This document shows positions 41,448 through 51,011 of a DNA stretch of 64,000 bases, in pieces (positions within the stretch are counted from its first letter, which is position 1; each line of letters starts with the position of its first letter). The DNA is taken from contig NZ_VAHN01000002.1 in assembly GCF_005796205.1 (NCBI RefSeq), positions 360,168 to 424,167 on the forward strand, read 5' to 3'. The translations under genes and the position numbers were made by a program. The notes beneath the pieces are model-generated. The model had not been told where the DNA came from, did no database searches, and saw only the letters and a list, made by a program, of their open reading frames with translations. Source of the stretch: Pseudarthrobacter sp. NamE2. GTDB lineage: Bacteria; Actinomycetota; Actinomycetes; Actinomycetales; Micrococcaceae.

Positions 41448-44400
41448 TTACTTCCGTGCAAATGCCTGCTTCAGGAGCACATCCTGTTCCGCGGCGTGCC
41501 GCTTCATGGAACCCGCGGCCGTGGAAGCCGACGCAGGACGGGACACCAGCCGGATACGGCGGTCCACGGCGTCCGGCAGGTTCAGGCCAATGAACGGCCA
41601 CGGTCCCTGGTTGGCGGGCTCGTCCTGGGCCCACACAACCTCGGCGTTCGGGTACTTGGCGAGCTCGGCCTCGATCTCGGCGTGCGGCAGCGGGTAGAGC
41701 TGCTCCACGCGGACGATGGCGGTGGTCTTGTCGCCGGTCTTCTGCCGGGTGGACAGGAGATCGTAGTACAGGCGGCCGGACACCAGCAGGACGCGGTCGA
41801 CGGCGTTCGCATCCAGCTGCTCATGCTCGCCGATGACCGGGCGGAACGAGCCGCTGGTGAAGTCCTCAACGGAAGACGCGGCAGCCTTCAGGCGGAGGAG
41901 TTGCTTGGGCGTGAAGATGATCAGCGGCTTCCGCGGCCGGCTGTATGCCTGGCGGCGCAGCAGATGGAAGTGCGAGGCAGCCGTGGTGGGGTTTGCCACA
42001 ATCATGTTCTCTTCGGCGCACAGCTGCAGGAAGCGTTCGATCCTCGCGGAGGAGTGGTCCGGGCCCTGGCCTTCGTAGCCGTGCGGCAGCATCAGCACCA
42101 ACGAGGAGCGCTGGCCCCACTTCTGCTCAGCCGAGGAAATGAACTCATCGATGATGGTCTGCGCGCCGTTGACGAAGTCGCCGAACTGGGCTTCCCAGAG
42201 GACCAGTGCGTCCGGACGCTCCACCGAGTAGCCGTACTCGAAGCCCATCGCCGCGTATTCGGACAACAGGGAGTCGTAGATCCACAGCTTGGCCTGGTTC
42301 TCGGAAAGGTTCCCCAGGGGCACCCATTCCTGCCCGTTGGCGCGGTCGTGGAACACGGCGTGGCGCTGCACGAACGTGCCGCGGCGGGAGTCCTGGCCTG
42401 CAAGGCGTACGGGCACGCCTTCCATGATCAGGGAGCCGAAGGCCGCGATCTCGCCGAAGCCCCAGTCGATGCCGCCTTCGCGGGACATCTGTTCGCGCTT
42501 CTCGAGCAGTTGCTTCAGCTTGGCGTGGACCGTGAAGCCCTCGGGAACCTCGACGTGCGCCTTGCCGATCCGGGCCAGGGTCTCAGCCGAGATTGCGGTG
42601 GACACGGGGGCGTTGGCGCCGGAGTCCGACTGCTGGGCGATGGGACGCTCGATATCGGATACAGCCGCCGAATCGGCCGTAACGATGGGGATCGGCGAGG
42701 TCTGGGCTGCGTGGGTCTCGGCAAAGACGCGTTCCAGCCGTTCCTGGTAGTCGCGGAGCAGTTGCTCTGCTTCTTCCTCGGTGATGTCACCGCGGCCGAT
42801 CAGGGATTCCGTATACAGCTTGCGCACGGAGCGCTTGGCTTCGATCAGGTTGTACATCAGCGGCTGGGTCATCGAGGGGTCGTCCCCCTCGTTGTGGCCC
42901 CGGCGGCGGTAGCACACCATGTCGATGACAACGTCCTTGTGGAAGCGCTGGCGGAACTCGTAGGCGAGCTGGCCGATGCGGACCACTGCTTCGGGGTCGT
43001 CGCCGTTCACGTGGAACACGGGCGCCTGGATCATCTTGGCCACATCCGTGGAGTACGTGGAGGAACGCGAGGAGGACGGTGCCGTGGTGAAGCCCACCTG
43101 GTTGTTGACCACGATGTGGATGGTTCCGCCGGTGCGGTAGCCGCGCAGCTGGGACAGGTTGAGGGTTTCAGCAACCACGCCCTGGCCGGCGAAGGCAGCG
43201 TCGCCGTGGACCACGATGGGCAGGACGGGGAACGACGCGCCCTGGTCCAGGCGGTCCTGCTTTGCGCGGACGATGCCCTCGAGCACCGGGTCCACGGCTT
43301 CCAAGTGGGATGGGTTGGCCGCCAGGTAGACCTTGGTTTCCTTGCCCGTGTCCGAGGTGAAAGTGCCCTCGGTGCCCAGGTGGTACTTCACGTCGCCGGA
43401 GCCCTGGACGGAGCGGGGGTCCTGGGTGCCCTCGAACTCGCGGAAGACCTGTGCGTAGGTCTTGCCGGCGATGTTGGTGAGCACGTTCAGCCGGCCGCGG
43501 TGGGCCATGCCGATGGCAACCTCGTCCAAGCCGTCGTCGGCGGCGTCGGACATGATCGCGTCGAGCAGCGGAATCAGGGACTCGCCGCCTTCAAGGGAGA
43601 AGCGCTTCTGGCCCACGAACTTGGTCTGGAGGAACGTTTCGAAGGCCTCGGCGGCGTTCAGCTTGGAGACGATCCGAAGCTGCTCTTCCCGGCTGGGCTT
43701 GGAGTACGGGTGCTCCAGCTGGTCCTGGAACCACTTGCGCTCGGCTGGTTCCTGGATGTGCATGTACTCAATGCCGGTGGTGCGGCAGTAGGCATCACGC
43801 AGGACCCCGAGGATGTCGCGGAACTTCAGCATCGGCTTGCCACCGAAGCCGCCCGTGGGCCATTCGCGGTCCAGGTCCCACAGGGTCAGGCCGTAGGTCA
43901 GGACGTCGAGGTCCGGGTGCTTGCGCTGGACGTACTCGAGCGGATCCGTGTCCGCCATCAGGTGTCCGCGGACGCGGTAGGAGTGGATCAACTGCTGGAT
44001 CCGGGCCACCTTGTTAATCTCGTCGGCCGGGTCCACCTGCTTGTCGGCGCTCCAGCGGACCGGCTCGTACGGGATGCGGAGGGCTTCGAAGATCTCATCG
44101 TAGAAGTTTTGCGCGCCCAGCAGGAGCGAGTGGACCAGCTTGAGGAACTCGCCGCTGCCGGCGCCCTGGATGACGCGGTGGTCGTACGTCGAGGTCAGGG
44201 TGAGGACCTTGCTGATGGCGTTCTGGGCGATGATCTTCTCGCTGGCGCCCTGGAATTCGGCAGGGTAGTCGAGGGCGCCGACACCGATGATGGCGGCCTG
44301 GCCCTTGGACAGGCGGGGCACCGAATGGACGGTGCCGATGCCGCCCGGGTTGGTCAGGGAGACGGTGGTGCCCTGGTGGTCCTCCGGGGTCAGCTTGCCG

Positions 44401-45257
44401 TTGCGGGCGCGCTTGATCAGGTCCTCGTAGGTGTGCCAGAACTCGGCAAAGTTAAGGGTCTCGGCCTTCTTGATGTTCGGAACCATCAACAGGCGGGTGC
44501 CGTCCGGCTTGGGCATGTCGATGGCAATGCCGAAGTTCACGTGTGCGGGCTGCACGGCAACGGGCTTCCCGTCCACCTCGTCGTAGTACACGTTCATGGA
44601 CGGGAACTGGGAGAGCGCGCGGATGACAGCGTAGCCGATGAGGTGCGTGAAGGAGACCTTGCCGCCGCGGGCGCGGGCGAGGTTGGAGTTGATGACCACG
44701 CGGTTGTCGATCAGCAGCTTTGCGGGGATGGCGCGGACGCTGGTGGCCGTGGGGACCTCGAGGCTGGTGACCATGTTGGTGGCGATGGCCTTGGCAGGTC
44801 CGCGAAGGACGGACACCACGTCCTCTTCCGGTGCGGTGGGTGCCTTGACGTTCTTCGGCAGCTGCGCGGGGATCGGCTGTGATCCCGTTGCGGCCTCGGT
44901 CTTCCTGCCGCCGTCCTTGGCGACAGTCGCGGGAGCCTTCTTCACGGGGGCCGGGGCTGCAGCCGGTGCGGGAGCCGGCGCGGCCGGGGGAGCGGCAGGA
45001 GCTGCCGCCGGCGCCGGTGCCGGGGCTGCAGGAGCCGCATTCACGACCGGGATCTCCTTGGTGGGAGGATTGGCTGCGGTCTGTCCCGACGTTCCATTGG
45101 AAGAAGAACTGCTGCCCGAGTCGAACGATTCGAACAGCGGCCACCACTTGGCATCCACAGCGTTCTTGTCCTGCTGGTACTGCTCGTACAGTTCGTCAAC
45201 GAGCCACTCGTTTCCGCCAAATTCCTCTGGTAGACGGTGGCTTGGCTGCTCTGGCAC
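41448..45257 (-). CDS. kgd: multifunctional 2-oxoglutarate decarboxylase/dehydrogenase E1-E2
   Basis: A 1269-residue fused TCA-cycle enzyme (Kgd/OdhA). The E1 N-terminal helix (PEFGGNEWLVDELYEQYQQ) starts the protein; an Ala/Pro-rich linker covers about 45-145; an E2 acyltransferase domain about 150-390 (FTHLIGYAVIRAL, catalytic His in TYDHRVIQGAGSGEF); then the thiamine-diphosphate E1 (HGDAAFAGQGVVAETLNLSQL, NNQVGFTTAPSSSRSS, AHRGRLNVL). The E2 part lacks a lipoyl domain, as in actinobacteria where lipoyl comes from another E2. GTG 45257 gives the usual PEQPSHRLPEEFGG start. Normally inhibited by the FHA protein OdhI. Confidence 0.95.
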   Translation of the reverse strand: MPEQPSHRLPEEFGGNEWLVDELYEQYQQDKNAVDAKWWPLFESFDSGSSSSSNGTSGQTAANPPTKEIPVVNAAPAAPAPAPAAAPAAPPAAPAPAPAAAPAPVKKAPATVAKDGGRKTEAATGSQPIPAQLPKNVKAPTAPEEDVVSVLRGPAKAIATNMVTSLEVPTATSVRAIPAKLLIDNRVVINSNLARARGGKVSFTHLIGYAVIRALSQFPSMNVYYDEVDGKPVAVQPAHVNFGIAIDMPKPDGTRLLMVPNIKKAETLNFAEFWHTYEDLIKRARNGKLTPEDHQGTTVSLTNPGGIGTVHSVPRLSKGQAAIIGVGALDYPAEFQGASEKIIAQNAISKVLTLTSTYDHRVIQGAGSGEFLKLVHSLLLGAQNFYDEIFEALRIPYEPVRWSADKQVDPADEINKVARIQQLIHSYRVRGHLMADTDPLEYVQRKHPDLDVLTYGLTLWDLDREWPTGGFGGKPMLKFRDILGVLRDAYCRTTGIEYMHIQEPAERKWFQDQLEHPYSKPSREEQLRIVSKLNAAEAFETFLQTKFVGQKRFSLEGGESLIPLLDAIMSDAADDGLDEVAIGMAHRGRLNVLTNIAGKTYAQVFREFEGTQDPRSVQGSGDVKYHLGTEGTFTSDTGKETKVYLAANPSHLEAVDPVLEGIVRAKQDRLDQGASFPVLPIVVHGDAAFAGQGVVAETLNLSQLRGYRTGGTIHIVVNNQVGFTTAPSSSRSSTYSTDVAKMIQAPVFHVNGDDPEAVVRIGQLAYEFRQRFHKDVVIDMVCYRRRGHNEGDDPSMTQPLMYNLIEAKRSVRKLYTESLIGRGDITEEEAEQLLRDYQERLERVFAETHAAQTSPIPIVTADSAAVSDIERPIAQQSDSGANAPVSTAISAETLARIGKAHVEVPEGFTVHAKLKQLLEKREQMSREGGIDWGFGEIAAFGSLIMEGVPVRLAGQDSRRGTFVQRHAVFHDRANGQEWVPLGNLSENQAKLWIYDSLLSEYAAMGFEYGYSVERPDALVLWEAQFGDFVNGAQTIIDEFISSAEQKWGQRSSLVLMLPHGYEGQGPDHSSARIERFLQLCAEENMIVANPTTAASHFHLLRRQAYSRPRKPLIIFTPKQLLRLKAAASSVEDFTSGSFRPVIGEHEQLDANAVDRVLLVSGRLYYDLLSTRQKTGDKTTAIVRVEQLYPLPHAEIEAELAKYPNAEVVWAQDEPANQGPWPFIGLNLPDAVDRRIRLVSRPASASTAAGSMKRHAAEQDVLLKQAFARK

Positions 45258-45360
45258 TTGAAATACGCCTCTTCCATGAGTTTGATTTCTCTCCGGCCCC
45301 ACGGTGCCTCAGCACTACGTTCGAACCAGTCTCTGCGTCCTCTGAACCCAGACCTTTGCA

Positions 45361-45391
45361 AGTCTAGTAACCATGTTGTGCCAACTGCCAA
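45361..45391 (-). promoter_or_regulatory. candidate kgd promoter
   Basis: On the minus strand TTGGCA (45391-45386) is followed by TACTAG at 16 bases or TAGACT at 19 bases (45369-45361). It is about 110 bases before the kgd start. Matches are partial. Confidence 0.3.
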
Positions 45392-45419
45392 TAAGGGTGA
45401 CCCAAATCATGAAGTGACG

Positions 45420-45447
45420 TTCAAACCGCCAAATATGGCGGTTTGAA
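45420..45447. repeat. perfect 12-base inverted repeat upstream of kgd
   Basis: TTCAAACCGCCA (45420-45431), loop AATA, then TGGCGGTTTGAA (45436-45447). It lies upstream of the kgd promoter candidate and has no T-run beyond it, so it looks more like an operator or attenuator element than a terminator. Confidence 0.6.
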
Positions 45448-45781
45448 GCGTCTGGAACCGGAGTGTCCCAGGACAGGAAAACAAGGGGTTTCGGGGCGCC
45501 GTGAACGGCCGGGGGCGCGGCACCTGCTCCTGTAGACTGGAATCCTTATGGACAGTAAATCTAGGTGCCGGCCTGGGGGCTGTCAGCGGAGCGCAAAGAG
45601 CAGCGCCGCGCAGTCCACCCGCAGAGCCGGCAAACCCCGAACACGCGCCCATCACCAGCCTGCGGCCCGTCCGGCTGCGGCCCGCAATAAAAGAACGCCG
45701 GTTTCCGCCGACCATCCTCCGCCGGACCGATACCCCAGACTGCAGCACCGCCTGCGCCGTACTCACCGGGCGGGACGCTGA

Positions 45782-47137
45782 ATGGAGTGGCTTTTCCTTG
45801 CAGCGGGCCTGCTGCTCATCGCCGGAACGGGCTTCTTCGTTGCCGTCGAATTCTCCCTTATTGCCTTGGACCAGCCAACCGTCCAGCGCGCCGTCGACGA
45901 CGGAGACACGGGCGCAATCCCGCTGCTCACGTGCCTCAAATCCCTCTCAACCCAGCTCTCAAGCTGCCAGCTGGGCATCACTCTGACCACGCTCCTCACC
46001 GGTTACGTGATGGAACCCTCGGTGGCCCAACTCCTGGAAGCCCCGCTGGCCGCCGTCGGACTTCCCGGCGTTGCCGTCGCCTCCATCTCGTTGGCCCTGG
46101 CAATGGTGCTTGCCACGCTGCTTTCGATGCTGCTGGGCGAACTGGTGCCCAAGAACATGGCCATTGCACTGGCCTTCCCCGTGGGCAGGGCACTGGCCCG
46201 GCCCCAGCTGATCTTCACGGCTGTCTTCAAACCGGCCATTGTGCTGCTCAACGGCTTCTCCAACAAGGTGCTGCACGTCTTCGGGTTGGAAGCCAAGGAA
46301 GAGATTTCAGGTGCCCGGACGCCGGCGGAACTCGCTTCGCTGGTCCGCCGGTCTGCGGCCATGGGAACGCTGGACCCCGGTACGGCCAACTTTATCGCCC
46401 GCACGCTGAACTTCTCCGGCAGGACGGCGGCAGACGTGATGACCCCGCGAATCCGGGTGGAGACCATCGACGCGGACCAGCCCGTTGCGGACGTCGTTGC
46501 CGCGGCGCGGCGAACGGGCTATTCACGGTTCCCGGTCATTGGCGACTCGGCGGACGACATCCGCGGTCTGGTCCACGTGAAGAAAGCGGTGGCGGTGCCG
46601 TGGGAGCGCCGCCAGAACCTGGAGGCCGGCGCCATCATGACGGAGGTGCTCCGCGTCCCCGAGACCATCCACCTGGATGCCCTGCTGGCTGAACTCCGCG
46701 ATGGGAACCTGCAGCTCGCCGTCGTCCTTGACGAATACGGCGGCACCGCCGGAATCGCCACCTTGGAAGACCTGGTGGAGGAGATCGTGGGCGAGGTCGC
46801 GGACGAACATGACAGGGTGCGCCCCGGACTCCTGCAAAGCGCGTCCGGAGACTGGTATTTCCCGGGGCTGCTCCGTCCGGACGAACTCTCCGAACAAATT
46901 CCCGGGCTGACCGTTCCCGACGAGGCAGCCTACGAAACGGTAGGCGGATACGTGATGAGCAAACTCGGCCGGATTGGGGCTGTGGGCGACACCGTCCCGG
47001 TAGGCGGCGGAACCTTGAGCGTCACCCGCATGGACGGCCGGCGCATCGACAGGATCTGTTTCCGGCCGGCGCGGCCGGAAGTGGAGGCCGGTACAGCAAG
47101 CGAAGCCATCGCATCCGGCGAAAGGATCGAACAATGA
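45782..47137 (+). CDS. CNNM/CorC-family transporter with CBS pair
   Basis: A 451-residue membrane protein. The CNNM (DUF21) domain spans about residues 1-190: PLLTCLKSLSTQLSSCQLGITLTTLLTGYVMEPS and LVPKNMAIALAFPVGRALARP with four membrane segments; a tandem CBS pair follows at about 210-335 (VMTPRIRVETIDADQP, YSRFPVIGDSADDIRGLVHVK); a CorC/HlyC C-terminal domain at 345-430 (WYFPGLLRPDELSEQIPG). Such proteins export or regulate Mg2+ or other divalent ions. ATGA overlap with the second CNNM gene. Confidence 0.9.
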   Translation: MEWLFLAAGLLLIAGTGFFVAVEFSLIALDQPTVQRAVDDGDTGAIPLLTCLKSLSTQLSSCQLGITLTTLLTGYVMEPSVAQLLEAPLAAVGLPGVAVASISLALAMVLATLLSMLLGELVPKNMAIALAFPVGRALARPQLIFTAVFKPAIVLLNGFSNKVLHVFGLEAKEEISGARTPAELASLVRRSAAMGTLDPGTANFIARTLNFSGRTAADVMTPRIRVETIDADQPVADVVAAARRTGYSRFPVIGDSADDIRGLVHVKKAVAVPWERRQNLEAGAIMTEVLRVPETIHLDALLAELRDGNLQLAVVLDEYGGTAGIATLEDLVEEIVGEVADEHDRVRPGLLQSASGDWYFPGLLRPDELSEQIPGLTVPDEAAYETVGGYVMSKLGRIGAVGDTVPVGGGTLSVTRMDGRRIDRICFRPARPEVEAGTASEAIASGERIEQ

Positions 47138-48204
47138 GCGACTGGGCCGGAATCCTGTGGCTTTGCGTCCTCCTGCTGGGCAATGCGTTCTTCGTCGGGG
47201 CCGAATTTGCCGTGATGTCTGCCCGGCGCAGCCAGATCGAGCCCCTGGCGGAGGCCGGTTCCAAGCGGGCGCAAACCACGCTGAAGGCCATGGAAAACGT
47301 GTCCCTGATGCTGGCATGCGCCCAGCTGGGCATTACGGTGTGTTCCCTGCTGATCCTGCTCGTGGCGGAGCCGGCTATCCACCACCTGCTGGCCGTCCCG
47401 CTGAAGTCGTTGGGCCTGCCGATGGAAATTGCCGATGTGGCGGCGTTCGCGGTCGCGCTGATGGTGGTGACGTTCCTCCACGTGACATTCGGGGAGATGG
47501 TTCCCAAGAACATTTCGGTGTCCGTGGCGGACAAGGCGGCACTGCTGCTGGCGCCGCCGCTGGTATTCGTCTCCCGCATTGTCCATCCGGTGATTTCCGT
47601 CCTGAACTGGTCGGCGAACCACATCCTGAAGCTGTTGCGGATCGAGCCGAAGGATGAGGTGAATTCCTCGTTCACGCTGGAGGAGGTCCAGTCCATCGTC
47701 CAGGAGTCCACGCGCCACGGCCTGGTGGACGACAACGCCGGCCTGATCACCGGCGCACTGGAATTTTCCGAGCATACCGCCGCGGACATCATGGTTCCGC
47801 TGGACAACCTTGTGATGCTCAAAGCGGCAACCACCCCCGTGGAGTTCGAAAAAGCCGTGAGCCGCACCGGTTTTTCCCGGTTTCCCATGCTGGATGACGA
47901 GGACATGCTCTACGGCTACCTTCACGTCAAGGACGTGCTGTCCATTCCGGAACAGGCCTATGAGCGGCCCATCGCCGAGAGCCGTATCAGGTCGCTGGCC
48001 AACCTCGCGCTGGATGACGAAATCGAAAAGGCGATGTCCGTCATGCAGCGGTCGGGTTCGCATCTGGCGAGGGTCATCGGCCCCGACGGCAACACCCAGG
48101 GCGTGCTTTTCCTCGAGGATGTCATCGAGCAGCTCGTGGGCGAGATCCGGGACGCCACCCAGGCCACCGGGATCCGCCGCCTGGGGCATTCGAACGGGGC
48201 GTGA
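47134..48204 (+). CDS. CNNM-family transporter, short form
   Basis: A 356-residue paralog of the preceding gene: N-terminal span LCVLLLGNAFFVGAEFAVMSARRSQIEP, DUF21 core CAQLGITVCSLLILLVAEPAIHHL, GEMVPKNISVSVADKAALLLAP, then the CBS pair (DIMVPLDNLVMLKAATTPVEF, FSRFPMLDDEDMLYGYLHVKDVLS). It stops just after CBS2 (FLEDVIEQLVGEIRDATQ), lacking the CorC domain present in its neighbour. Coupled by ATGA, the two probably form a heteromeric transporter. Confidence 0.9.
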   Translation: MSDWAGILWLCVLLLGNAFFVGAEFAVMSARRSQIEPLAEAGSKRAQTTLKAMENVSLMLACAQLGITVCSLLILLVAEPAIHHLLAVPLKSLGLPMEIADVAAFAVALMVVTFLHVTFGEMVPKNISVSVADKAALLLAPPLVFVSRIVHPVISVLNWSANHILKLLRIEPKDEVNSSFTLEEVQSIVQESTRHGLVDDNAGLITGALEFSEHTAADIMVPLDNLVMLKAATTPVEFEKAVSRTGFSRFPMLDDEDMLYGYLHVKDVLSIPEQAYERPIAESRIRSLANLALDDEIEKAMSVMQRSGSHLARVIGPDGNTQGVLFLEDVIEQLVGEIRDATQATGIRRLGHSNGA

Positions 48205-48208
48205 GTAC

Positions 48209-48246
48209 GGTTCTCCTGGCTGTGGGCGGCAGGAAAACCGCTTTTT
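48209..48246 (+). terminator. terminator after the CNNM operon
   Basis: GGTT-C-TCCTG (48209-48218) pairs with CAGGA-A-AACC (48230-48239) and is followed by GCTTTTT. It separates the CNNM pair from the zinc operon. Confidence 0.6.
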
Positions 48247-48257
48247 AGGCGCACCAA

Positions 48258-48276
48258 AATAGGAATGATTCCTATT
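48258..48276. promoter_or_regulatory. Zur-type operator before the metal ABC operon
   Basis: AATAGGAATGATTCCTATT is an almost perfect 19-base dyad (one central base unpaired) just upstream of TATAAA (48281-48286) and 53 bases before the substrate-binding protein start. Its position over the promoter spacer and the zur gene downstream make it the expected Zur box. Confidence 0.7.
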
Positions 48277-48329
48277 TGCGTATAAACTTGGAGGGTCGCT
48301 TTTCCTCCCCAGTGAACTGAGGTTCCTAC

Positions 48330-49313
48330 GTGCGCCGTCCCGCCGTTGTCCGTTCGTCCGTGGCCGCCCTCGCCGGGCTTGGCCTCCTGCTCAGCGCGTG
48401 CAGCCCCCAGGCGGAGTCGACGCCTGCTGCTGACGGCATTAACGTCGTAGCTTCCACCAACGTCTATGGCGATATCGCCAAGACCATCGGAGGGGACAAG
48501 GTCACCGTCACCGCCATCATCACCAAGACCAGCCAGGACCCGCACTCCTACGAAGCGACCGCCCAGGACCGGCTTGCCGTGTCCAAGGCCGACCTGCTGA
48601 TCGAAAACGGGGGCGGCTACGACGACTTCCTGCATACCCTCGCGGAGGACAGCAACCTCGACGGCGGCAAGGTCCTGAACTCCGTTGAGCTGTCCGGGCT
48701 GGCCCACCCGGAGGAGGAAGCGGCCTCCGCCGAAGCCGCCACCACCGAGTCCGCTGCGGAGGAAGCGCACGCCCACGACCACGGCGAATTCAACGAGCAC
48801 GTCTGGTACAGCCTGCACGCCATGGAGCAGCTCACCGAAGATATTGCGGCCAGGCTGGGGGAGCTGGATCCCGCCTCCGCACAGACGTTCGACGCCAACG
48901 CTGCGGATTTCAAGGCCGCCCTTGAGGGCCTGCACGGACGGCTCGACGCGCTGAAGGGGACGGCAGCGGGGGCTTCGGTGGCTGTGACGGAACCGGTCCC
49001 GCTCTACCTGCTGGAAGATGCAGGCCTGGTTAACGCCACACCGGGGGACTACACTGCTGCGATCGAGGAAGGCTCCGACGTGCCGCCGGCTGTGCTCAAG
49101 GCCGCCACCGACCTCGTTGCATCCGGATCGGTCCGCCTGCTGGCCTACAACCGGCAAACCGAGGGTCCCCAGACCGAGGCGCTGAAAAAGGCGGCTGAAA
49201 CGGCGGGAGTTCCCGTGGTGGATTTCAACGAGACGCTGCCCGAGGGCAAGACGTACATGCAGTGGATGACGGAGAATGTGGACAAGATCAGCAAGGTTCT
49301 GGAGAACAAATAG
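48330..49313 (+). CDS. metal ABC transporter substrate-binding lipoprotein (ZnuA-like)
   Basis: A 327-residue cluster A-I metal-binding lipoprotein. Lipobox LSAC with lipidated Cys24. The metal ligands recognisable are His in SQDPHSYEATAQD, a His/acid-rich loop EEAHAHDHGEFNEHVWY (typical zinc loop) and a late Asp/Glu in VPVVDFNETLPEG. The His-rich loop suits zinc more than manganese. GTG start at 48330 with GAGG upstream. First gene of the znu-type operon, under the adjacent palindrome. Confidence 0.9.
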   Translation: MRRPAVVRSSVAALAGLGLLLSACSPQAESTPAADGINVVASTNVYGDIAKTIGGDKVTVTAIITKTSQDPHSYEATAQDRLAVSKADLLIENGGGYDDFLHTLAEDSNLDGGKVLNSVELSGLAHPEEEAASAEAATTESAAEEAHAHDHGEFNEHVWYSLHAMEQLTEDIAARLGELDPASAQTFDANAADFKAALEGLHGRLDALKGTAAGASVAVTEPVPLYLLEDAGLVNATPGDYTAAIEEGSDVPPAVLKAATDLVASGSVRLLAYNRQTEGPQTEALKKAAETAGVPVVDFNETLPEGKTYMQWMTENVDKISKVLENK

Positions 49314-50129
49314 TTGAAACCCGTCGTCAGCCTCACCGGGGCGTCCCTGAAGTTCGGCAAGCGGACGCTCTGGGACAACCTGGACCTGGACATCAAGCCG
49401 GGCGAGTTCTTCGCTGTGCTTGGTCCAAACGGCAGCGGCAAGACCAGCTTCCTCAAGGTCCTGCTGGGGCTGCAGGAACTGCACGCGGGGAGTGTCGAGC
49501 TCGGTGGCCGGCCGGTCGAGCGGGGCAGCAGCCTGATCGGCTACATCCCGCAGCAGAAATCGTTCGCCCCGGACACCCCGATGCGCGCCCGCGACCTGGT
49601 GGGACTTGGCGTGGACGGCCACCGCTGGGGAATGCGTTTGTCCTCTTCCAGGGCGAACCGCAGGATTGACGAACTCCTCGAACTGGTGGGCGCCACGGAC
49701 TACGCGAAGGTTCCCGTAGGGCAGTTGTCGGGCGGCGAGCAGCAGCGGCTCCGGATTGCCCAGGCGCTTGCCACCGACCCGCAGGTTCTCCTCTGCGATG
49801 AACCGCTGTTGTCTTTGGACCTGCACCACCAGCAGGCGGTCAGCGCGCTGATCAACAGGCAGTGCCGCGAACAGAACAGCGCAGTCGTGTTCGTGACCCA
49901 CGAAATCAATCCCATCATCGACTACGTGGACCGGGTGCTTTACCTGGCCGGCGGCAGGTTCAAGGTGGGGACACCGGAAGAAGTCATGACCACCGAAGTA
50001 CTGTCCGACCTTTACGGCAGCCATGTGGAAGTCATCCACGCCAATGGGCGGATAGTTGTGGTGGGGCTTCCGGACGCGACCACACACCATCACGCCGAAC
50101 AGCACGAGCTGGCAGGGGAAGCGGCCTGA
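49314..50129 (+). CDS. metal ABC transporter ATP-binding protein (ZnuC-like)
   Basis: A 271-residue ABC ATPase. Walker A GPNGSGKTS near residue 39, signature [15 protein letters not shown], Walker B VLLCDEPLLSLDL, H-loop FVTHEINPI. Starts with TTG immediately after the TAG of the upstream gene, consistent with operon structure. C-terminal 30 residues are His-rich (TTHHHAEQHEL), unusual and perhaps metal-sensing. Overlaps the permease by one base. Confidence 0.93.
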   Translation: MKPVVSLTGASLKFGKRTLWDNLDLDIKPGEFFAVLGPNGSGKTSFLKVLLGLQELHAGSVELGGRPVERGSSLIGYIPQQKSFAPDTPMRARDLVGLGVDGHRWGMRLSSSRANRRIDELLELVGATDYAKVPVGQLSGGEQQRLRIAQALATDPQVLLCDEPLLSLDLHHQQAVSALINRQCREQNSAVVFVTHEINPIIDYVDRVLYLAGGRFKVGTPEEVMTTEVLSDLYGSHVEVIHANGRIVVVGLPDATTHHHAEQHELAGEAA

Positions 50130-51004
50130 TGGACGCGGACGGCATCCTCGGGGCGATCTTCAACTTCGAAAACTATGGCGAGCTACTGGTCCTGGTACAG
50201 AATTCCGTCTGGGCCGGCGCTGTCCTCGGCCTGCTGGGCGGCCTGGTGGGCACGTTCGTCATGAAGCGGGACCTGGCCTTCGCAGTGCACGGCATCTCCG
50301 AACTCTCCTTTGCCGGCGCAGCCTTCGCGCTGCTGATCGGCGCGGACATCGTGATGGGGTCACTGGTGGGATCCGTGGCGGCGGCTCTGCTTCTGGGCGT
50401 GATGGGCGTCAAGGCCAGGGACAAGAACTCCATCATCGGTGTCATCATGCCGTTCGGCCTGGGACTGGGCATCCTGTTCCTGTCCCTGTACGAGGGCCGC
50501 GCCGCCAACAAGTTCGGCCTGCTCACCGGACAAATTGTTTCCGTGGACACCGTGCAGCTTCAGGCCCTCGCGGGTACCGCCCTGGTGGTGATGGCAGCCC
50601 TGGTGGTTATCTGGCGGCCGCTGAACTTCGCCAGCGTGGATCCGGAACTTGCAGAGGCCCGCGGTGTACCGGTGCGCCGACTGGGCATCGCCTTTATGGT
50701 GCTGCTGGGCATCAGTGTTGCGCTCTCGATCCAGGTGGTGGGCGCCCTCCTGGTGCTTGCCCTGCTGATCACGCCCGCGGCAGCGGCATTGCGGGTAACG
50801 TCTTCTCCCGTGGCGGTGGTTGTTCTAAGTGTCGTATTTGCCGTTACCGCAACTGTGGGCGGGATCCTGCTTGCCTTGGGCGGCCGCATTCCGATCAGCC
50901 CCTACGTCACCACCCTGTCCTTCCTGATCTACGTGGTGTGCCGGGTGATCGGCTCCGTACGGGCAGACAGGGGTATCAACGGGCGGGTCCTGCAGCCGCA
51001 ATAG
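50129..51004 (+). CDS. metal ABC transporter permease (ZnuB-like)
   Basis: A 291-residue permease of the Zn/Mn ABC-3 family with about eight spans: LLGGLVGTFVMKRDLAFAVHGISELSFAGAAFALLIGAD is the conserved domain; LLVLALLITPAAAAL lies near the coupling helix. I start at ATG 50129 (MDADGILGAIFNFENYG), which overlaps the ATPase stop by one base. Completes the uptake system. Confidence 0.93.
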   Translation: MDADGILGAIFNFENYGELLVLVQNSVWAGAVLGLLGGLVGTFVMKRDLAFAVHGISELSFAGAAFALLIGADIVMGSLVGSVAAALLLGVMGVKARDKNSIIGVIMPFGLGLGILFLSLYEGRAANKFGLLTGQIVSVDTVQLQALAGTALVVMAALVVIWRPLNFASVDPELAEARGVPVRRLGIAFMVLLGISVALSIQVVGALLVLALLITPAAAALRVTSSPVAVVVLSVVFAVTATVGGILLALGGRIPISPYVTTLSFLIYVVCRVIGSVRADRGINGRVLQPQ

Positions 51005-51011
51005 CCCGGGC

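Larger units (their letters stand above)
45258..45781. other. 524-base divergent intergenic region, kgd and CNNM operon
   Basis: Contains the kgd leader, a 12-base perfect dyad at 45420-45447, and a G/C-rich stretch from about 45530 to the CNNM start with a possible -10 TAGACT at 45533-45538. No gene is supported. The CNNM side would have a leader of about 240 bases; I could not match it to a known riboswitch class. Confidence 0.4.

Noticed and set aside
41496..44882. 1128-residue open frame opposite kgd
   Set aside because: It is the antisense shadow of the conserved Kgd coding sequence, made long by high GC codon bias; it shows no domain.
45501..45781. Possible genes in the kgd-CNNM gap
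   Set aside because: Low-complexity frames without ribosome binding sites or protein-like composition.
45530..45781. Mg-responsive M-box riboswitch before the CNNM genes
   Set aside because: The region has a few similar short blocks, but the ordered conserved M-box segments were not found.
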